Below are positions 16,925 through 26,727 of a stretch of DNA of 64,000 bases, in pieces. This stretch comes from Chryseobacterium gotjawalense (GTDB lineage Bacteria > Bacteroidota > Bacteroidia > Flavobacteriales > Weeksellaceae). Numbering within the stretch: position 1 is the first letter of the stretch; every line of letters starts with the position of its first letter. Where the stretch lies: positions 1,054,001 through 1,118,000 of the forward strand of contig NZ_CP124855.1 of NCBI RefSeq assembly GCF_030012525.1. The letters run 5' to 3'. The position numbers were made by a program, and so were the translations under genes. The notes below the pieces were generated by a model, which did not search any database, had not been told where the DNA came from, and saw only the letters and a list, made by a program, of their open reading frames with translations.

Positions 16925-18283
16925 TTAAATTTCTCCTATTTCATTAGACAAATCATTCATGATGCGTGGTTCGTTGTAGGTTAATTCCACCAGATCCACA
17001 CTTTTATTCTGCATTTTCAGAATTTTAACATGGTAGTTATTGATATTAAATTCCTCATTTTCAGCTGGAATATCTTCCAGTTCATGCAGGATAAACCCGG
17101 CCAACGTGTTGTATTCGCCGTCATCTGACAACGGGAACATTTTGGGTAATTTTTCATTGATTTCATCTAAAGGCTGTGTCGCCTTTACCCAGAAAACATT
17201 CTCTCCCACTTTGTCAACAATTCTTTCTTCATCGTCTTCTTCATCCTGTATTTCGCCGACCAATTCCTCTAAAATGTCTTCCAAAGTAACAATTCCTTCG
17301 GTACCTCCAAATTCGTCAATAACTACGGCTAAATGCTGCTTTTTCTGCTGGAAGACTTTCAGCAGGTCAGAAATCTTTTTACTCCCGACCACAAAGAATG
17401 CATCCCGCATCAAATCTTTTAAATCATCATGATCGATTTCACCTTTTCTCTTCACATATTCACGGATAATTTCTTTGGCGTAAAATATCCCGATGATATT
17501 GTCAATAGAATCCTGATAAACCGGAAGTCTGGAATACCCGCCTTCCATAATGATATTAATGATATCCTCGATCGGCAGTTCGATATCAATCGACGAGATA
17601 TTCTGTCTGGGAATCATGATTTGCTTTGCGGAGTGATCTGTAAAATCGAACGCATTTTTAATGATTTCGTAATTCTCTTCTTCGATTTCCCCTGAGTCAG
17701 CAGATTGTTTTACAAGCAACTGCAATTCTTCAGTGGAGTGAATTTCCTGTTCTGAAGCAGGGTGAATTTTCACCAAACGCAGAAAAGCATTCGACATGTG
17801 ATTCATCGACCAGATAAACGGTTTGAACACGGTATAGAAAACCCGTAAAGGAACCGCAATAAACATAGCGGTCTGCTCAGATTTTCGGATTGCAATTGAT
17901 TTAGGAATTAATTCACCAAACACAATATGCATGATCGTAATAATCAGGAAGCTCAGAATAAGTGAAATGGTGGTAATCGTACTGTCTGCAACTGCTACAT
18001 TGGAATAATGGAAAATATTTTCGATGACGTGATGCATCGCACTTTCCCCAACCCAACCTAAAGCAAGGGATGCTAAGGTAATCCCTAACTGTGTGGCAGA
18101 AAGGTATTCATCCAGATGCTTTATCAGATGCTCCGCCTGCTTTGCCATGGCGTTCCCCTCGGCGGCTTTTAATTGAATCTGAGAGTACCGGACTTTAACG
18201 ATTGAGAATTCTGCGGCTACAAAAAAACCATTCAGTACTACTAAAAATACAGCTAAAAAAAGCTTAATTATGTCAGAATCCAT
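16925..18283 (-). CDS. CNNM/CorC-type hemolysin family membrane protein (DUF21, CBS pair, CorC_HlyC)
   Basis: The product is 452 aa. The DUF21 transmembrane domain spans 1-190 (LFLAVFLVVLNGFFVAAEFS). Two CBS domains (about 200-330) contain PRQNISSIDIE and VIDEFGGTEGIVTLEDILEE. A C-terminal CorC_HlyC domain follows. Members are linked to Mg2+ and divalent-cation efflux; 'hemolysin' is a historical label. A second paralogue is at 61509-62801. The first gene of a probable operon with clpS and the rhomboid. Confidence 0.92.
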   Translation of the reverse strand: MDSDIIKLFLAVFLVVLNGFFVAAEFSIVKVRYSQIQLKAAEGNAMAKQAEHLIKHLDEYLSATQLGITLASLALGWVGESAMHHVIENIFHYSNVAVADSTITTISLILSFLIITIMHIVFGELIPKSIAIRKSEQTAMFIAVPLRVFYTVFKPFIWSMNHMSNAFLRLVKIHPASEQEIHSTEELQLLVKQSADSGEIEEENYEIIKNAFDFTDHSAKQIMIPRQNISSIDIELPIEDIINIIMEGGYSRLPVYQDSIDNIIGIFYAKEIIREYVKRKGEIDHDDLKDLMRDAFFVVGSKKISDLLKVFQQKKQHLAVVIDEFGGTEGIVTLEDILEELVGEIQDEEDDEERIVDKVGENVFWVKATQPLDEINEKLPKMFPLSDDGEYNTLAGFILHELEDIPAENEEFNINNYHVKILKMQNKSVDLVELTYNEPRIMNDLSNEIGEI

Positions 18284-18375
18284 TTAGAAATTTAAAAATA
18301 TTGCGACAAAGATACGTAAATAAAATAATTAATATTAACTATTCTGAGAATAGGAACTGAAGTTTACTCCAAATA

Positions 18376-18403
18376 AAAAGCACCGATCAATGATGGTGCT
18401 TTT
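18376..18403 (-). terminator. Bidirectional intrinsic terminator after atpG
   Basis: AAAAGCACC, a 10-base loop and GGTGCTTTT form a perfect 9-bp stem with A/T flanks on both sides. It is 37 bp past the atpG stop and closes the ATP synthase operon. Confidence 0.8.
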
Positions 18404-18439
18404 CAGTTTTATAAAAGAAAACTATTGTTTTCTTAGAAG

Positions 18440-19297
18440 TTATGAATTTTTCAATGCTTCTGCACCTCCTACAATTTCCAAAATCTCGTTGGTAATTGCA
18501 GCCTGACGAGCCTTATTATAGAATATTTTAAGATCATTTCTCAATGCTTCTGCGTTGTCGGTCGCTTTGTGCATCGCAGTCATTCTGGCACCGTGCTCTG
18601 AAGCTACCGAATCCAAAATCGCTTTGTAAACCTGAGTTTTTATCGACTTCGGCATTAATACTTCTAAAATTTCTTTCGCCGTAGGCTCAAAGATATAATC
18701 GGTATTGGAAACTTCGGTTTTTTCCGGTAATGCGATCGGCAACAACTGTTCTTTAATAACTTCCTGTGTAGCCGCATTGATGAACTTATTGTAAATCAAA
18801 TATACTTTGTCAAAACTTCCTTCACGGAAATCTTTCATTACGTTTTCTACAAAATTGGAAACGACCTCGAAGCTCATGCCATCGAAAATAGCACTTTGAT
18901 TATCGTACACTTTTCTGCTTCTGCGAACCGCGTCATATACTTTTTTACCAACGGTAAGAATTTCGATCTCATGCGCTGCATTTGCAACCGAGAGATTCAA
19001 TTCTTTGATTACCGCAGAGTTAAATGCGCCGGCAAGACCTTTATTAGAAGTGACAACGATGTAAAGAACTTTGTTCACTTCTCTTTCTTCGGTGTAGCCC
19101 GACACGCCTTCTAAATCTACCGTGGAACTTACATTCTCTATAATTTCCTGTAATTTCTCTGAGTAAGGTCTCAACATGACAATTGCATCGGTTGCTTTCT
19201 TCAGTTTCGCTGCCGAAACCATTTTCATCGCACTCGTAATCTGCATTGTTGAAGAGATTGAAGTAATTCTTCCTCGTATTTCTTTTAAGTTTGCCAT
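18440..19297 (-). CDS. atpG: F1Fo ATP synthase subunit gamma
   Basis: The product is 285 aa. N-terminal MANLKEIRGRITSISSTMQI and C-terminal ITNEILEIVGGAEAL are the conserved coiled-coil termini that form the rotating central stalk. It couples the c-ring rotation to the catalytic beta subunits. Last gene of atpBEFHAG. Beta and epsilon (atpD, atpC) are not in the window, as is usual in Bacteroidota, where they form a separate locus. Confidence 0.97.
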   Translation of the reverse strand: MANLKEIRGRITSISSTMQITSAMKMVSAAKLKKATDAIVMLRPYSEKLQEIIENVSSTVDLEGVSGYTEEREVNKVLYIVVTSNKGLAGAFNSAVIKELNLSVANAAHEIEILTVGKKVYDAVRRSRKVYDNQSAIFDGMSFEVVSNFVENVMKDFREGSFDKVYLIYNKFINAATQEVIKEQLLPIALPEKTEVSNTDYIFEPTAKEILEVLMPKSIKTQVYKAILDSVASEHGARMTAMHKATDNAEALRNDLKIFYNKARQAAITNEILEIVGGAEALKNS

Positions 19298-19318
19298 TCT
19301 ATGAAGTCAATGTTTAAA

Positions 19319-19354
19319 ATTCAGTATTCAAAATTAAAAATCCTGAATACTGAA
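19319..19354 (-). other. Intra-operon hairpin between atpA and atpG
   Basis: TTCAGTATTC and GAATACTGAA form a 10-bp perfect inverted repeat around a 15-base AT-rich loop, in the only sizeable gap inside the operon (70 bp). There is no strong U-run in the operon direction. It may stabilise the atpA end or lower atpG expression (inference). Confidence 0.55.
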
Positions 19355-19367
19355 AATTGAATATTTT

Positions 19368-20945
19368 TTAGTTGTATTTCGATGCTAATTCTACAGCGGC
19401 CTGTTTCAGAATATCTGTAATCGAGTTGTCAATTTTTCCGGATTTAATGGCTGCCATTGTTTCAGGATATTTTGATCTCAGGAACGCTACATATTCTATC
19501 TGGAATTCTTTCACTTTATTGATTGGGATATTTCTCAACAGGTTTTCTGTTCCAGCATAAATCATCGCAACCTGGCTATCCACAGGAAGTGGAGAGTTTA
19601 CCGGTTGTTTCAGGATTTCTACGTTTCTTTCCCCTTTAGAAATAACTGCCTGCGTGGAAGCATCTAAGTCTGAACCAAATTTAGCAAATGCTTCCAGTTC
19701 TTTATATTGTGCCTGATCCAGTTTCAAAGTTCCGGAAACTTTTTTCATTGATTTAATCTGAGCATTACCTCCAACACGCGATACAGAAATACCTACGTTA
19801 ATTGCCGGACGGACTCCTGAGTTAAACAAATCGGTTTCAAGGAAAATCTGACCGTCTGTAATCGAAATTACGTTGGTAGGAATATACGCTGAAACGTCCC
19901 CTGCCTGAGTTTCGATAATCGGAAGTGCGGTTAAAGAACCTCCTCCTTTTACCAAAGGTCTCAATGAATCCGGTAAATCATTCATCTGTGCTGCAATCGT
20001 ATCATCTTTGATGATTTTTGCTGCTCTCTCCAATAATCTGGAGTGAAGGTAGAAAACGTCTCCCGGATAAGCTTCACGGCCCGGTGGTCTTCTCAACAAA
20101 AGAGAAAGTTCACGGTAAGCCACCGCCTGTTTGGATAAATCATCATAGATAATCAATGCCGGACGACCGGTATCGCGGAAAAACTCACCGATTGCTGCTC
20201 CTGCCATTGGTGCATAAACCTGCATCGGTGCCGGATCAGAAGCGTTTGCTGCTACGATTACCGTATATGCTAAAGCGCCTTTATCTTCTAATGTTTTAAC
20301 AATCTGAGCAACGGTTGAACCTTTTTGTCCAATCGCTACATATATACAGAATACAGGTTCACCTGCATCATAAAATTCTCTTTGATTAATAATCGTGTCA
20401 ATCGCTACCACCGTTTTCCCTGTCTGACGGTCACCGATGATTAATTCTCTTTGTCCTCTTCCTACAGGAATCATCGAGTCAATCGCAACGATACCGGTCT
20501 GTAACGGTTCAGTTACCGGCTGACGGAAAATTACTCCCGGAGCTTTTCTTTCCAATGGCAATTCATACGTTTCACCAGTGATTGGTCCTTTACCGTCAAT
20601 AGGATTTCCTAAGGTATCTACTACTCTTCCCAACATTCCCTCACCAACTTTGATCGATGAAATTCTTTGAGTTCTGTTAACCGTGTCACCTTCTTTTACT
20701 AATTTGGATTCCCCCAAAAGAGCGACCCCAACGTTGTCTTCAGCAAGGTTAAGAACGATTCCTTCAACACCGCTTTGGAATTTTACCAATTCACCGTACT
20801 GAACATTTTCTAAACCGTACACTAAAGCGATACCATCACCGATGGTTAATACCGTTCCTACTTCTTCTACATTCGACTGCGTCTCGAAGTTGGCTAGCTG
20901 CTGTTTAAGAATTGCAGATACTTCTGCCGGATTTATTTCTGCCAT
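19368..20945 (-). CDS. atpA: F1Fo ATP synthase subunit alpha
   Basis: The product is 525 aa, the usual length. Walker A is GDRQTGKT at 171-178; the ATP synthase alpha/beta signature and the VGLSVSRVGG-like segment ([20 protein letters not shown]) are present. It is the non-catalytic nucleotide-binding subunit of F1. It sits 18 bp after atpH and is followed by a 70-bp gap before atpG. Confidence 0.98.
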   Translation of the reverse strand: MAEINPAEVSAILKQQLANFETQSNVEEVGTVLTIGDGIALVYGLENVQYGELVKFQSGVEGIVLNLAEDNVGVALLGESKLVKEGDTVNRTQRISSIKVGEGMLGRVVDTLGNPIDGKGPITGETYELPLERKAPGVIFRQPVTEPLQTGIVAIDSMIPVGRGQRELIIGDRQTGKTVVAIDTIINQREFYDAGEPVFCIYVAIGQKGSTVAQIVKTLEDKGALAYTVIVAANASDPAPMQVYAPMAGAAIGEFFRDTGRPALIIYDDLSKQAVAYRELSLLLRRPPGREAYPGDVFYLHSRLLERAAKIIKDDTIAAQMNDLPDSLRPLVKGGGSLTALPIIETQAGDVSAYIPTNVISITDGQIFLETDLFNSGVRPAINVGISVSRVGGNAQIKSMKKVSGTLKLDQAQYKELEAFAKFGSDLDASTQAVISKGERNVEILKQPVNSPLPVDSQVAMIYAGTENLLRNIPINKVKEFQIEYVAFLRSKYPETMAAIKSGKIDNSITDILKQAAVELASKYN

Positions 20946-20963
20946 TTTATGGTTGTTTTTGTC

Positions 20964-21503
20964 TTAATTTAATTGAAATTCTTTTTTCAGTCGGCTTAAT
21001 TTTGATTTCACCGATGCGTCTACCTGCTGATCGCCCACCCGCAAAATATATCCTCCTAAGATCTCAGGATTGATGATAGATTTTACATCGAACTGGTTAT
21101 TATGATTAACAAGGCTGGTAGATTTCAGAATATTTTTAATATTTTCATCAGAAAGTGCGGTTGCAGAAGTCAGCGTAATTCTCTGTACTCCATTCATATC
21201 ATCCACTTTATTAATAAATTCCTGTCCGATATTGATCAACTGTGCTTCCCGGCCATGCTTGATAACCAATTGGATTAAATTTCTGGTCACTGGAGAAAAG
21301 CTCTTAAAAATCTCTTCGGAAACACTTATTTTTTTCTTCACCTCGATAATCGGCGAATGGAAAAAGCTCTGCAACTCTTTTGATTTTTCGATGGTATTCA
21401 CCAAGTCCTTCATTTCACCAAAAACAGAAGCTGTACTTCCTGCTTCCTGGGTGAAATTCAGTAAACCCTGTGCATACCTTTTTGCAACTTTACTTGTACG
21501 CAT
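20964..21503 (-). CDS. atpH: F1Fo ATP synthase subunit delta
   Basis: The product is 179 aa. The OSCP/delta fold is recognisable from RYAQGLLNF near the N-terminus and the C-terminal segment INPEILGGYILRVGDQQVDA. It joins F1 alpha to the peripheral stalk. One base separates its stop region from atpF, so translation is probably coupled. Confidence 0.95.
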   Translation of the reverse strand: MRTSKVAKRYAQGLLNFTQEAGSTASVFGEMKDLVNTIEKSKELQSFFHSPIIEVKKKISVSEEIFKSFSPVTRNLIQLVIKHGREAQLINIGQEFINKVDDMNGVQRITLTSATALSDENIKNILKSTSLVNHNNQFDVKSIINPEILGGYILRVGDQQVDASVKSKLSRLKKEFQLN

Positions 21504-21504
21504 A

Positions 21505-21993
21505 CTAGTTTAAGTTAGAGGTATTAAGGATATTCGCTACCAATGCATCCTGTGCACCATCGTTATCCAGTTTCTGTTTCAAAATAGATTCTGCAATGTT
21601 TACAGACAAGGTACCGATTTGGCTTTTGATGTCTGCCATTGCAGCAGATTTCTCAGCCTGAATAGTTTGTCTGGCAGCGTCAATCATTTTATCGCCTTCT
21701 GCTTTTGCAATACCTTTGGCTTCCCCTACAATTCTGTCTCTGATATCTCTGGCTTCTTTTAAAATCTGATCACGTTCAACTTTCGCCTCACGGATGATGA
21801 TTTCGTTTTCAGCTTTCAGGTTTTCAACTTCCTGTCTGGCCAATTTAGCCTGGTTCAAAGAATCTACAATGGTAACTTCTCTTTCGTTAATTGCAGTTAA
21901 AATTGGTTTCCATGCAAACTTTGCCAATAAAAACAAAAGGATCAAAAAGGTTAAAGTCATCCAAAACAATAAGCCAATTCCCGGTTCTATCAT
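21505..21993 (-). CDS. atpF: F1Fo ATP synthase subunit b
   Basis: The product is 162 aa. One N-terminal membrane helix (GLLFWMTLTFLILLFLLAKF) is followed by a long charged coiled coil, as expected for the peripheral stalk. It sits between atpE and atpH in the canonical order. Confidence 0.95.
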   Translation of the reverse strand: MIEPGIGLLFWMTLTFLILLFLLAKFAWKPILTAINEREVTIVDSLNQAKLARQEVENLKAENEIIIREAKVERDQILKEARDIRDRIVGEAKGIAKAEGDKMIDAARQTIQAEKSAAMADIKSQIGTLSVNIAESILKQKLDNDGAQDALVANILNTSNLN

Positions 21994-22086
21994 AATTGTA
22001 ATTTTTTGTAATTTTTTTTCTATATGGAATTAAAAAAACTCTTAGCAGAGCCAACCGCGCTGCTAAGAATTAGTTTCTGAGGTTTC

Positions 22087-22308
22087 TTATTTTACGAACG
22101 CTCCAAAGATGATCGCGATCAAACCAGCACCCTCGATAAGTCCTGCAGCAATAAGCATTGCTCCCTGGATTTTACCTGCCTGCTCTGGTTGTCTTGCAAT
22201 AGCATCCATTGCATGTCCACCGATTTTACCAATACCTAGACCAACGCCTAATACTGCTAATCCGATTCCAACGTAAATAAGTCCAGTTCCTTGTGAAATG
22301 ATTTCCAT
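22087..22308 (-). CDS. atpE: F1Fo ATP synthase subunit c
   Basis: The product is 73 aa with two membrane helices joined by the polar loop ARQPEQ. The ion-carrying carboxylate is Glu59 in GLIEGAGLI. The residue after it is Gly, not the Ser of typical Na+-binding c subunits, so proton coupling is expected (inference). It forms the rotating c-ring. Confidence 0.96.
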   Translation of the reverse strand: MEIISQGTGLIYVGIGLAVLGVGLGIGKIGGHAMDAIARQPEQAGKIQGAMLIAAGLIEGAGLIAIIFGAFVK

Positions 22309-22349
22309 AATAAAAAAATATATAGGTTAAAAATATTCTAAATTAAATA

Positions 22350-23465
22350 CTAATGCGCTCCTTCGTGTTCGTGCTCCTGTACTGCAATCCCAATAAACAA
22401 AGCAGAAAGAACGGTAAAAATATACGCCTGTAAAGCTGCTACCAATAGTTCCAATACTCCGATGAATAATCCAAGTGGAACAGAAGCGAAACCTAAAAGC
22501 GGTGTTTTAAAGATAAAGATCAGTGACATAATCGCCAACACCATAATGTGACCTGCAGTGATGTTTGCAAAGAGACGCATCATTAAGGCAAATGGTTTGG
22601 TGAAAATCCCGATGATTTCAATCGGCACCATGATCGGATATAATAATAATGGCACCGGTGGCATAAAAATATGTTTCCAGTAATCTTTGTTGGCACTGAA
22701 GATGGTAATTAATAAAGTGATAATTGCTAAAACTGCTGTAATTGCAATATTTCCTGTTAAGTTATATCCAAAAGGAGGCAATGGAACTAAACCAAACATA
22801 TTATTAATCCAGATAAAGAAAAATACAGTTAATAAATAAGGCATGTATTTTTTATACTTTTTCGCACCAATATTGGGAATCGCCACTTCATCTCTGATAA
22901 AAAGAATAACCGGCTCCATAAATCTGCCAAATCCACTTGGAACCAAAGTTTTAGCATATCCTTTTGCCATTCCTATAAAGACAAGCAACATGAAAAAGAT
23001 GGAGATAAAAATCGCAGCAACATTTTTCGTAATCGAGAAATCATAAAAAGCATTTGCTTCAGTTTGCTTTCCGCTCATTACCGAAAATAATTTGGCCTGT
23101 TCCAACCCCTGTGTTGATTTTACAATACCGTTTTCTAAAGTATAACCTTCATGTTCGTGACCGTGAGCAATCGCACTCGACATGAACATGTGAAGCCCGT
23201 TTTTATCTTTGATAATAACAGGTAAAGGAATAGAAATATGTTTTTCCTCCGCAGTTCCTTCGTTCAAAGTTAAGATATGCCACTCATTAGCGTCGCTAAT
23301 GTGACTCATAATCATCTCCTTCGCATCGAATTTTTGATTATCCTCTACGATTGTCTGTTCTAAACTCTCAGGGGTCTTGGCTTCAACTTCTTGCTGTGCA
23401 TAAGTGAAAACACTTGAAAGCGTTAGAAATAAAACGAAAAATAAAGAAGAAATTCTCTTGTTCAT
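22350..23465 (-). CDS. atpB: F1Fo ATP synthase subunit a, with extended N-terminus
   Basis: The product is 371 aa, longer than the ~270 aa of proteobacterial forms. A signal peptide (1-23, ending VFTYAQ) and about 120 polar, His-rich residues precede the membrane domain, an arrangement common in Bacteroidota. The essential Arg is Arg297 in FALMMRLFANITAGH. The C-terminus is His/Glu-rich (QEHEHEGAH). First structural gene of the operon, behind a strong promoter at 23486-23516. Confidence 0.96.
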   Translation of the reverse strand: MNKRISSLFFVLFLTLSSVFTYAQQEVEAKTPESLEQTIVEDNQKFDAKEMIMSHISDANEWHILTLNEGTAEEKHISIPLPVIIKDKNGLHMFMSSAIAHGHEHEGYTLENGIVKSTQGLEQAKLFSVMSGKQTEANAFYDFSITKNVAAIFISIFFMLLVFIGMAKGYAKTLVPSGFGRFMEPVILFIRDEVAIPNIGAKKYKKYMPYLLTVFFFIWINNMFGLVPLPPFGYNLTGNIAITAVLAIITLLITIFSANKDYWKHIFMPPVPLLLYPIMVPIEIIGIFTKPFALMMRLFANITAGHIMVLAIMSLIFIFKTPLLGFASVPLGLFIGVLELLVAALQAYIFTVLSALFIGIAVQEHEHEGAH

Positions 23466-23485
23466 AGGTCAAATTTATCGGTTTG

Positions 23486-23516
23486 CAAATATATTGATTT
23501 TATTAAAACCCACCAA
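23486..23516 (-). promoter_or_regulatory. Promoter of the atp operon
   Basis: The minus strand shows TTG (23516-23514), a 20-base spacer and TATATTTG (23493-23486), an exact match to the Bacteroidota TTG/TAnnTTTG pattern. The predicted start is about 15 bases before the atpB ATG. Confidence 0.7.
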
Positions 23517-23545
23517 TATTAAAAATTGATTTTTATCAGTTATTT

Positions 23546-23815
23546 TCAGGAACGATTTAATAAGCGGATTACTTTGAAATATAAGGCAAAAGAAGTCACC
23601 AAAAAAATTCCAATAAGGAATAAGAAATTGGTTTGGTTGGTCTCTAAATTAATCAACCAGTACCCTACCCAAATAATGTCTTTAAATATATTGATGATTA
23701 AAAATAACATGGCAGGATTTTCTGTTTTCATCAAATATTTTTTAAAAACGTAGAACATAATTACATTTAAGCAAGCTGCTGAAAGGAATAATAAAGCGAT
23801 AGTCAGGATATTCAT
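23546..23815 (-). CDS. Small membrane protein upstream of atp operon (AtpI-like position)
   Basis: The product is 89 aa with three hydrophobic helices (about 1-20, 34-55, 63-82) and no signal peptidase site. Sequence similarity to AtpI/AtpZ is not obvious, but the position just upstream of atpB on the same strand is where those assembly or Mg2+/Ca2+ accessory proteins are found. Size and position give the only clue. It is separated from atpB by a separate promoter. Confidence 0.6.
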   Translation of the reverse strand: MNILTIALLFLSAACLNVIMFYVFKKYLMKTENPAMLFLIINIFKDIIWVGYWLINLETNQTNFLFLIGIFLVTSFALYFKVIRLLNRS

Positions 23816-23858
23816 CCGGCAAAAATAAGCAACTTTACGACAATTGGGCGAAATTACT

Positions 23859-23866
23859 TATTTTTG
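23859..23866 (+). promoter_or_regulatory. -7 element of ffh
   Basis: TATTTTTG matches TAnnTTTG exactly and lies 20 bases before the ffh ATG. A TTG upstream at 23844-23846 is too close (12 bases) to be a standard -33. Confidence 0.5.
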
Positions 23867-23885
23867 CAACTCTTAAAGAAAAATT

Positions 23886-25256
23886 ATGTTCAACAGCTTA
23901 CAGGATAAATTAGACAAAGCGCTTCAGAATATTTCAGGGCGCGGGAAAATTTCAGAAATCAACGTTGCAGAAACGGTAAAGGAAATCCGCCGCGCGTTGG
24001 TGGATGCCGACGTTAATTACAAAGTAGCGAAAGACCTCACCAAGAGAGTTCAGGACAAAGCACTCGGGCAAAATGTACTGACCAGTTTAACGCCGGGACA
24101 GTTAATGACCAAAATCGTTCATGACGAACTGGTAGAATTAATGGGAAGCACCCACGAAGGGATTAATCTTTCGGGCAAACCAAGCGTTATCTTGATTGCG
24201 GGTTTACAAGGTTCGGGTAAGACCACCTTTTCCGGAAAATTAGCGAACTATTTAAAACTGAAAAGAAATAAAAAACCGCTTTTGGTGGCTTGTGACGTTT
24301 ACCGACCGGCCGCAATTGAGCAGTTGAAAATATTGGGCTCACAAACCGGCATTCCTGTTTATACAGAAGAAGGTGCACTGAATCCTTCCTCGATTGCAGA
24401 AAATGCGGTGAAGTTTGCGAAAGAAAATGGTCACGATGTCGTCATTGTGGATACGGCAGGCCGTTTGGCAATTGATGAGCAGATGATGAACGAAATCAAA
24501 TCTGTTCACTATTTCATTAAACCGGATGAAACGCTTTTCGTCGTAGATTCCATGACCGGTCAGGATGCTGTGAATACGGCTAAAGCCTTTAACGAAGCTT
24601 TAAATTTTGACGGTGTTGTCCTTACCAAATTAGATGGTGATACTCGTGGTGGTGCTGCTTTGACAATTCGTTCCGTCGTAGAGAAACCGATTAAGTTTAT
24701 CTCGACCGGAGAAAAAATGGAAGCGCTGGATATTTTCTATCCGGAAAGAATGGCCGACAGAATCCTGGGAATGGGTGACGTGGTTTCATTGGTAGAAAGA
24801 GCACAGGAACAGTTTGACGAAGAAGAAGCCAAAAAACTTCATAAAAAAATTGCCAAGAATGAATTTGGTTTTGATGATTTCTTAAAACAAATCAATCAGA
24901 TCAAAAAAATGGGGAATATGAAAGATTTGATGGGGATGATTCCGGGAGTTGGGAAAGCCATTAAAGATGTCGATATTCAGGATGACGCCTTTAAACATAT
25001 TGAAGCGATCATTCATTCCATGACGCCCGAAGAAAGAAGAAGACCTTCTATTATTAATACCCAGAGAAAAAACAGAATTGCCAAAGGTGCAGGAAGAAAA
25101 ATCGAGGATGTGAATGCTTTGATGAAACAGTTTGACCAAATGGGCAAAATGATGAAGATGATGCAGGGACCACAGGGAAAACAAATGATGGAAATGATGA
25201 GCAAAGGAATGCCGAAAGTCCCGGGAATGGGCGGCGGTAATTTATTTGGAAGATAA
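23886..25256 (+). CDS. ffh: Signal recognition particle protein Ffh
   Basis: The product is 456 aa. The N domain is followed by the SRP GTPase G domain (Walker A GLQGSGKTT at 106-114; DVYRPAAIEQL; DTAGRL; TKLDGDTRGG). The C-terminal M domain is Met-rich (MGKMMKMMQGPQGKQMMEMM) and binds SRP RNA and signal sequences. It targets membrane proteins co-translationally to FtsY and SecYEG. Followed by a terminator. Confidence 0.98.
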   Translation: MFNSLQDKLDKALQNISGRGKISEINVAETVKEIRRALVDADVNYKVAKDLTKRVQDKALGQNVLTSLTPGQLMTKIVHDELVELMGSTHEGINLSGKPSVILIAGLQGSGKTTFSGKLANYLKLKRNKKPLLVACDVYRPAAIEQLKILGSQTGIPVYTEEGALNPSSIAENAVKFAKENGHDVVIVDTAGRLAIDEQMMNEIKSVHYFIKPDETLFVVDSMTGQDAVNTAKAFNEALNFDGVVLTKLDGDTRGGAALTIRSVVEKPIKFISTGEKMEALDIFYPERMADRILGMGDVVSLVERAQEQFDEEEAKKLHKKIAKNEFGFDDFLKQINQIKKMGNMKDLMGMIPGVGKAIKDVDIQDDAFKHIEAIIHSMTPEERRRPSIINTQRKNRIAKGAGRKIEDVNALMKQFDQMGKMMKMMQGPQGKQMMEMMSKGMPKVPGMGGGNLFGR

Positions 25257-25271
25257 TTTAAACTTATATAT

Positions 25272-25311
25272 AAAAAAATCCTGTGTGTTAATAACGCTCA
25301 GGATTTTTTTT
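25272..25311 (+). terminator. Intrinsic terminator of ffh
   Basis: AAAAAAATCCTG and CAGGATTTTTTT pair around a 15-base loop, ending in a T-run, 16 bases past the ffh stop. Confidence 0.85.
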
Positions 25312-25377
25312 GCACGCTCCGCAAAGATAATTCACAAGGTACATCGCTCACGGAACACAACAGGTTTACTGAAAAAT

Positions 25378-25414
25378 AAAAAACTGTCTCACCAAAGCAA
25401 AACAGTTCTTTTTT
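25378..25414 (-). terminator. Bidirectional terminator between ffh and the beta-barrel gene
   Basis: AAAACTGT ... ACAGTT with T-runs on both sides forms a hairpin in the gap between converging genes, 14 bases past the 25428 gene stop. Confidence 0.7.
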
Positions 25415-25427
25415 AATTAAATTAATT

Positions 25428-26009
25428 TTATTCAGATTTGAAATCTTTCATCGCTCTGCCCGGTGGCAAGAAAATATTTAAACCTAATCTAAAATCGATC
25501 GCAGAAGTAGTTCCTCTATTTCCAAAACCTAAATTCCCGTTCAGTTTCACGGAAGCGTCTAAGCCGATATCAGAGGTAAGAAAATAAGTATATCCAGGAC
25601 CAATTCCTAAGTCTAAACCGTTTGCCGAAGCTCCGCCATCTGAAATCGTAGTTCCACCTATTCCCGCATTGCCTTCCACGAAGAATCTGCCGTGTCTCAC
25701 TAAACTATCCATTCCTTCTTCTCCTGAAGAAAAATAATACCTGGACAGCGCTCCTACTCCATAAGTAAACGTGGTCGGCGACGATTTTGCTCCGGAAAAT
25801 CCTAATCTAACGTATGGGCCGACCGCCCAATTATCTTTTACAAAAAAAGCAACTTGCGGCGTCACCTGAAAATTGTAACCCGCTCCCTTATTGAGTCCGA
25901 AATTAGCGGCGGCCACTTCACCACCCACCATCCAATTGCCTTTTTGTAACTGCGCATCAGCAGGGTTTCCTAAAAAAGCAAAAATCCCTGCAATTAAAAA
26001 TTTTTTCAT
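25428..26009 (-). CDS. Outer membrane beta-barrel protein (small, OmpW/porin-like fold)
   Basis: The product is 193 aa. A signal peptide ends in NPADAQ. Alternating Gly/aromatic strands follow (AVGPYVRLGFSG, YGVGALSRYYFSS, FFVEGNAGIGG), ending with a strand close to the C-terminus and a charged tail. No catalytic motif is visible. Likely a secreted outer membrane barrel of unknown role. Next to an HU-like gene bounded by repeats. Confidence 0.75.
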   Translation of the reverse strand: MKKFLIAGIFAFLGNPADAQLQKGNWMVGGEVAAANFGLNKGAGYNFQVTPQVAFFVKDNWAVGPYVRLGFSGAKSSPTTFTYGVGALSRYYFSSGEEGMDSLVRHGRFFVEGNAGIGGTTISDGGASANGLDLGIGPGYTYFLTSDIGLDASVKLNGNLGFGNRGTTSAIDFRLGLNIFLPPGRAMKDFKSE

Positions 26010-26230
26010 AATAATTTTTTTTATGATTCGAATTTCCTTTAATAAAAATTACGCTTACCTGAGTTAAGCTGCAAGAATCGAGCCTTGTATGATCATTCAA
26101 GTTGCTATTTTCGATGCTGTTTCAATAAACCAATGGAATGTTTTTATCATGAAAGAACAGTTTTTTCCAGGCATTGGAATTTATAATTGCGCATTTACTG
26201 CATTAAAAAGTAATATTGACCTTAGTTAAA

Positions 26231-26280
26231 GCCAATTTAATTTTATTCAATAAAAATTTTATGGCGGTTAATTTGACCCT
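26231..26280 (+). repeat. Repeat copy 1 of a GCC-TTTAA-TTTTATTCAATAAAA element
   Basis: Matches 26838-26888 over about 50 bp in the same orientation, including the perfect palindrome TTTTATTCAATAAAA and the following ATTTTATGGCGG. The pair encloses the HU-like gene in a ~607-bp unit. A third diverged copy lies inverted at 27603-27631. The rest of the 313-bp gap 26010-26322 shows no gene. Confidence 0.75.
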
Positions 26281-26322
26281 ATTTTTAGAGGTTTCCATGA
26301 TGAGTTCATTAATGGAAATAAT

Positions 26323-26706
26323 CTATTTTTTAGGTACAAACTGTGTTTTGGAAATCCGCTGTTTCATCAGGACAGAGGGGCGGAAGTTGACCGAGGGTTT
26401 ACCAATCGTTTTTTCGGAGACCAGTTCCGGAGATTCCACCGCGGTGGATTTGGCCCTGATCCTGAAAGTGCCGAGAAATTCAATGTTCACGACATTTCCC
26501 TCCTGCAGGTGTTTTGCGATCTGCGCGGCCATGCCTACCATCACCCCGTAGCAGTCCACCGGGTTCAGGGTGCTGCTCTCGGACAGGGCCTCAGCAATTT
26601 CGTGGAGGTTCACTTCCCGGTTTTTCACCAGGGTGGCACAATACAGTTCCTTCATTTCCGGTCCGGAAGGAACCGTCTTCTTGGTGGTAATAAATTTTGC
26701 AGGCAT
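26323..26706 (-). CDS. HU-like DNA-binding protein (Bacteroidota HU variant)
   Basis: The product is about 127 aa from the ATG at 26706 (MPAKFITTKK). A longer reading to 26787 runs back over the promoter and is rejected. The conserved part is an HU/IHF fold: ATLVKNREVNLHEIAEALSE, then VVNIEFLGTFRIRAKS. It binds DNA non-specifically or structurally in the nucleoid. The spacer of its promoter holds a palindrome that may act in self-repression. It is bounded by direct repeats, which may indicate a mobile or duplicated cassette. GC content is higher than its flanks. Confidence 0.85.
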   Translation of the reverse strand: MPAKFITTKKTVPSGPEMKELYCATLVKNREVNLHEIAEALSESSTLNPVDCYGVMVGMAAQIAKHLQEGNVVNIEFLGTFRIRAKSTAVESPELVSEKTIGKPSVNFRPSVLMKQRISKTQFVPKK

Positions 26707-26727
26707 ATCAGTTTGTTTTTTAAAACC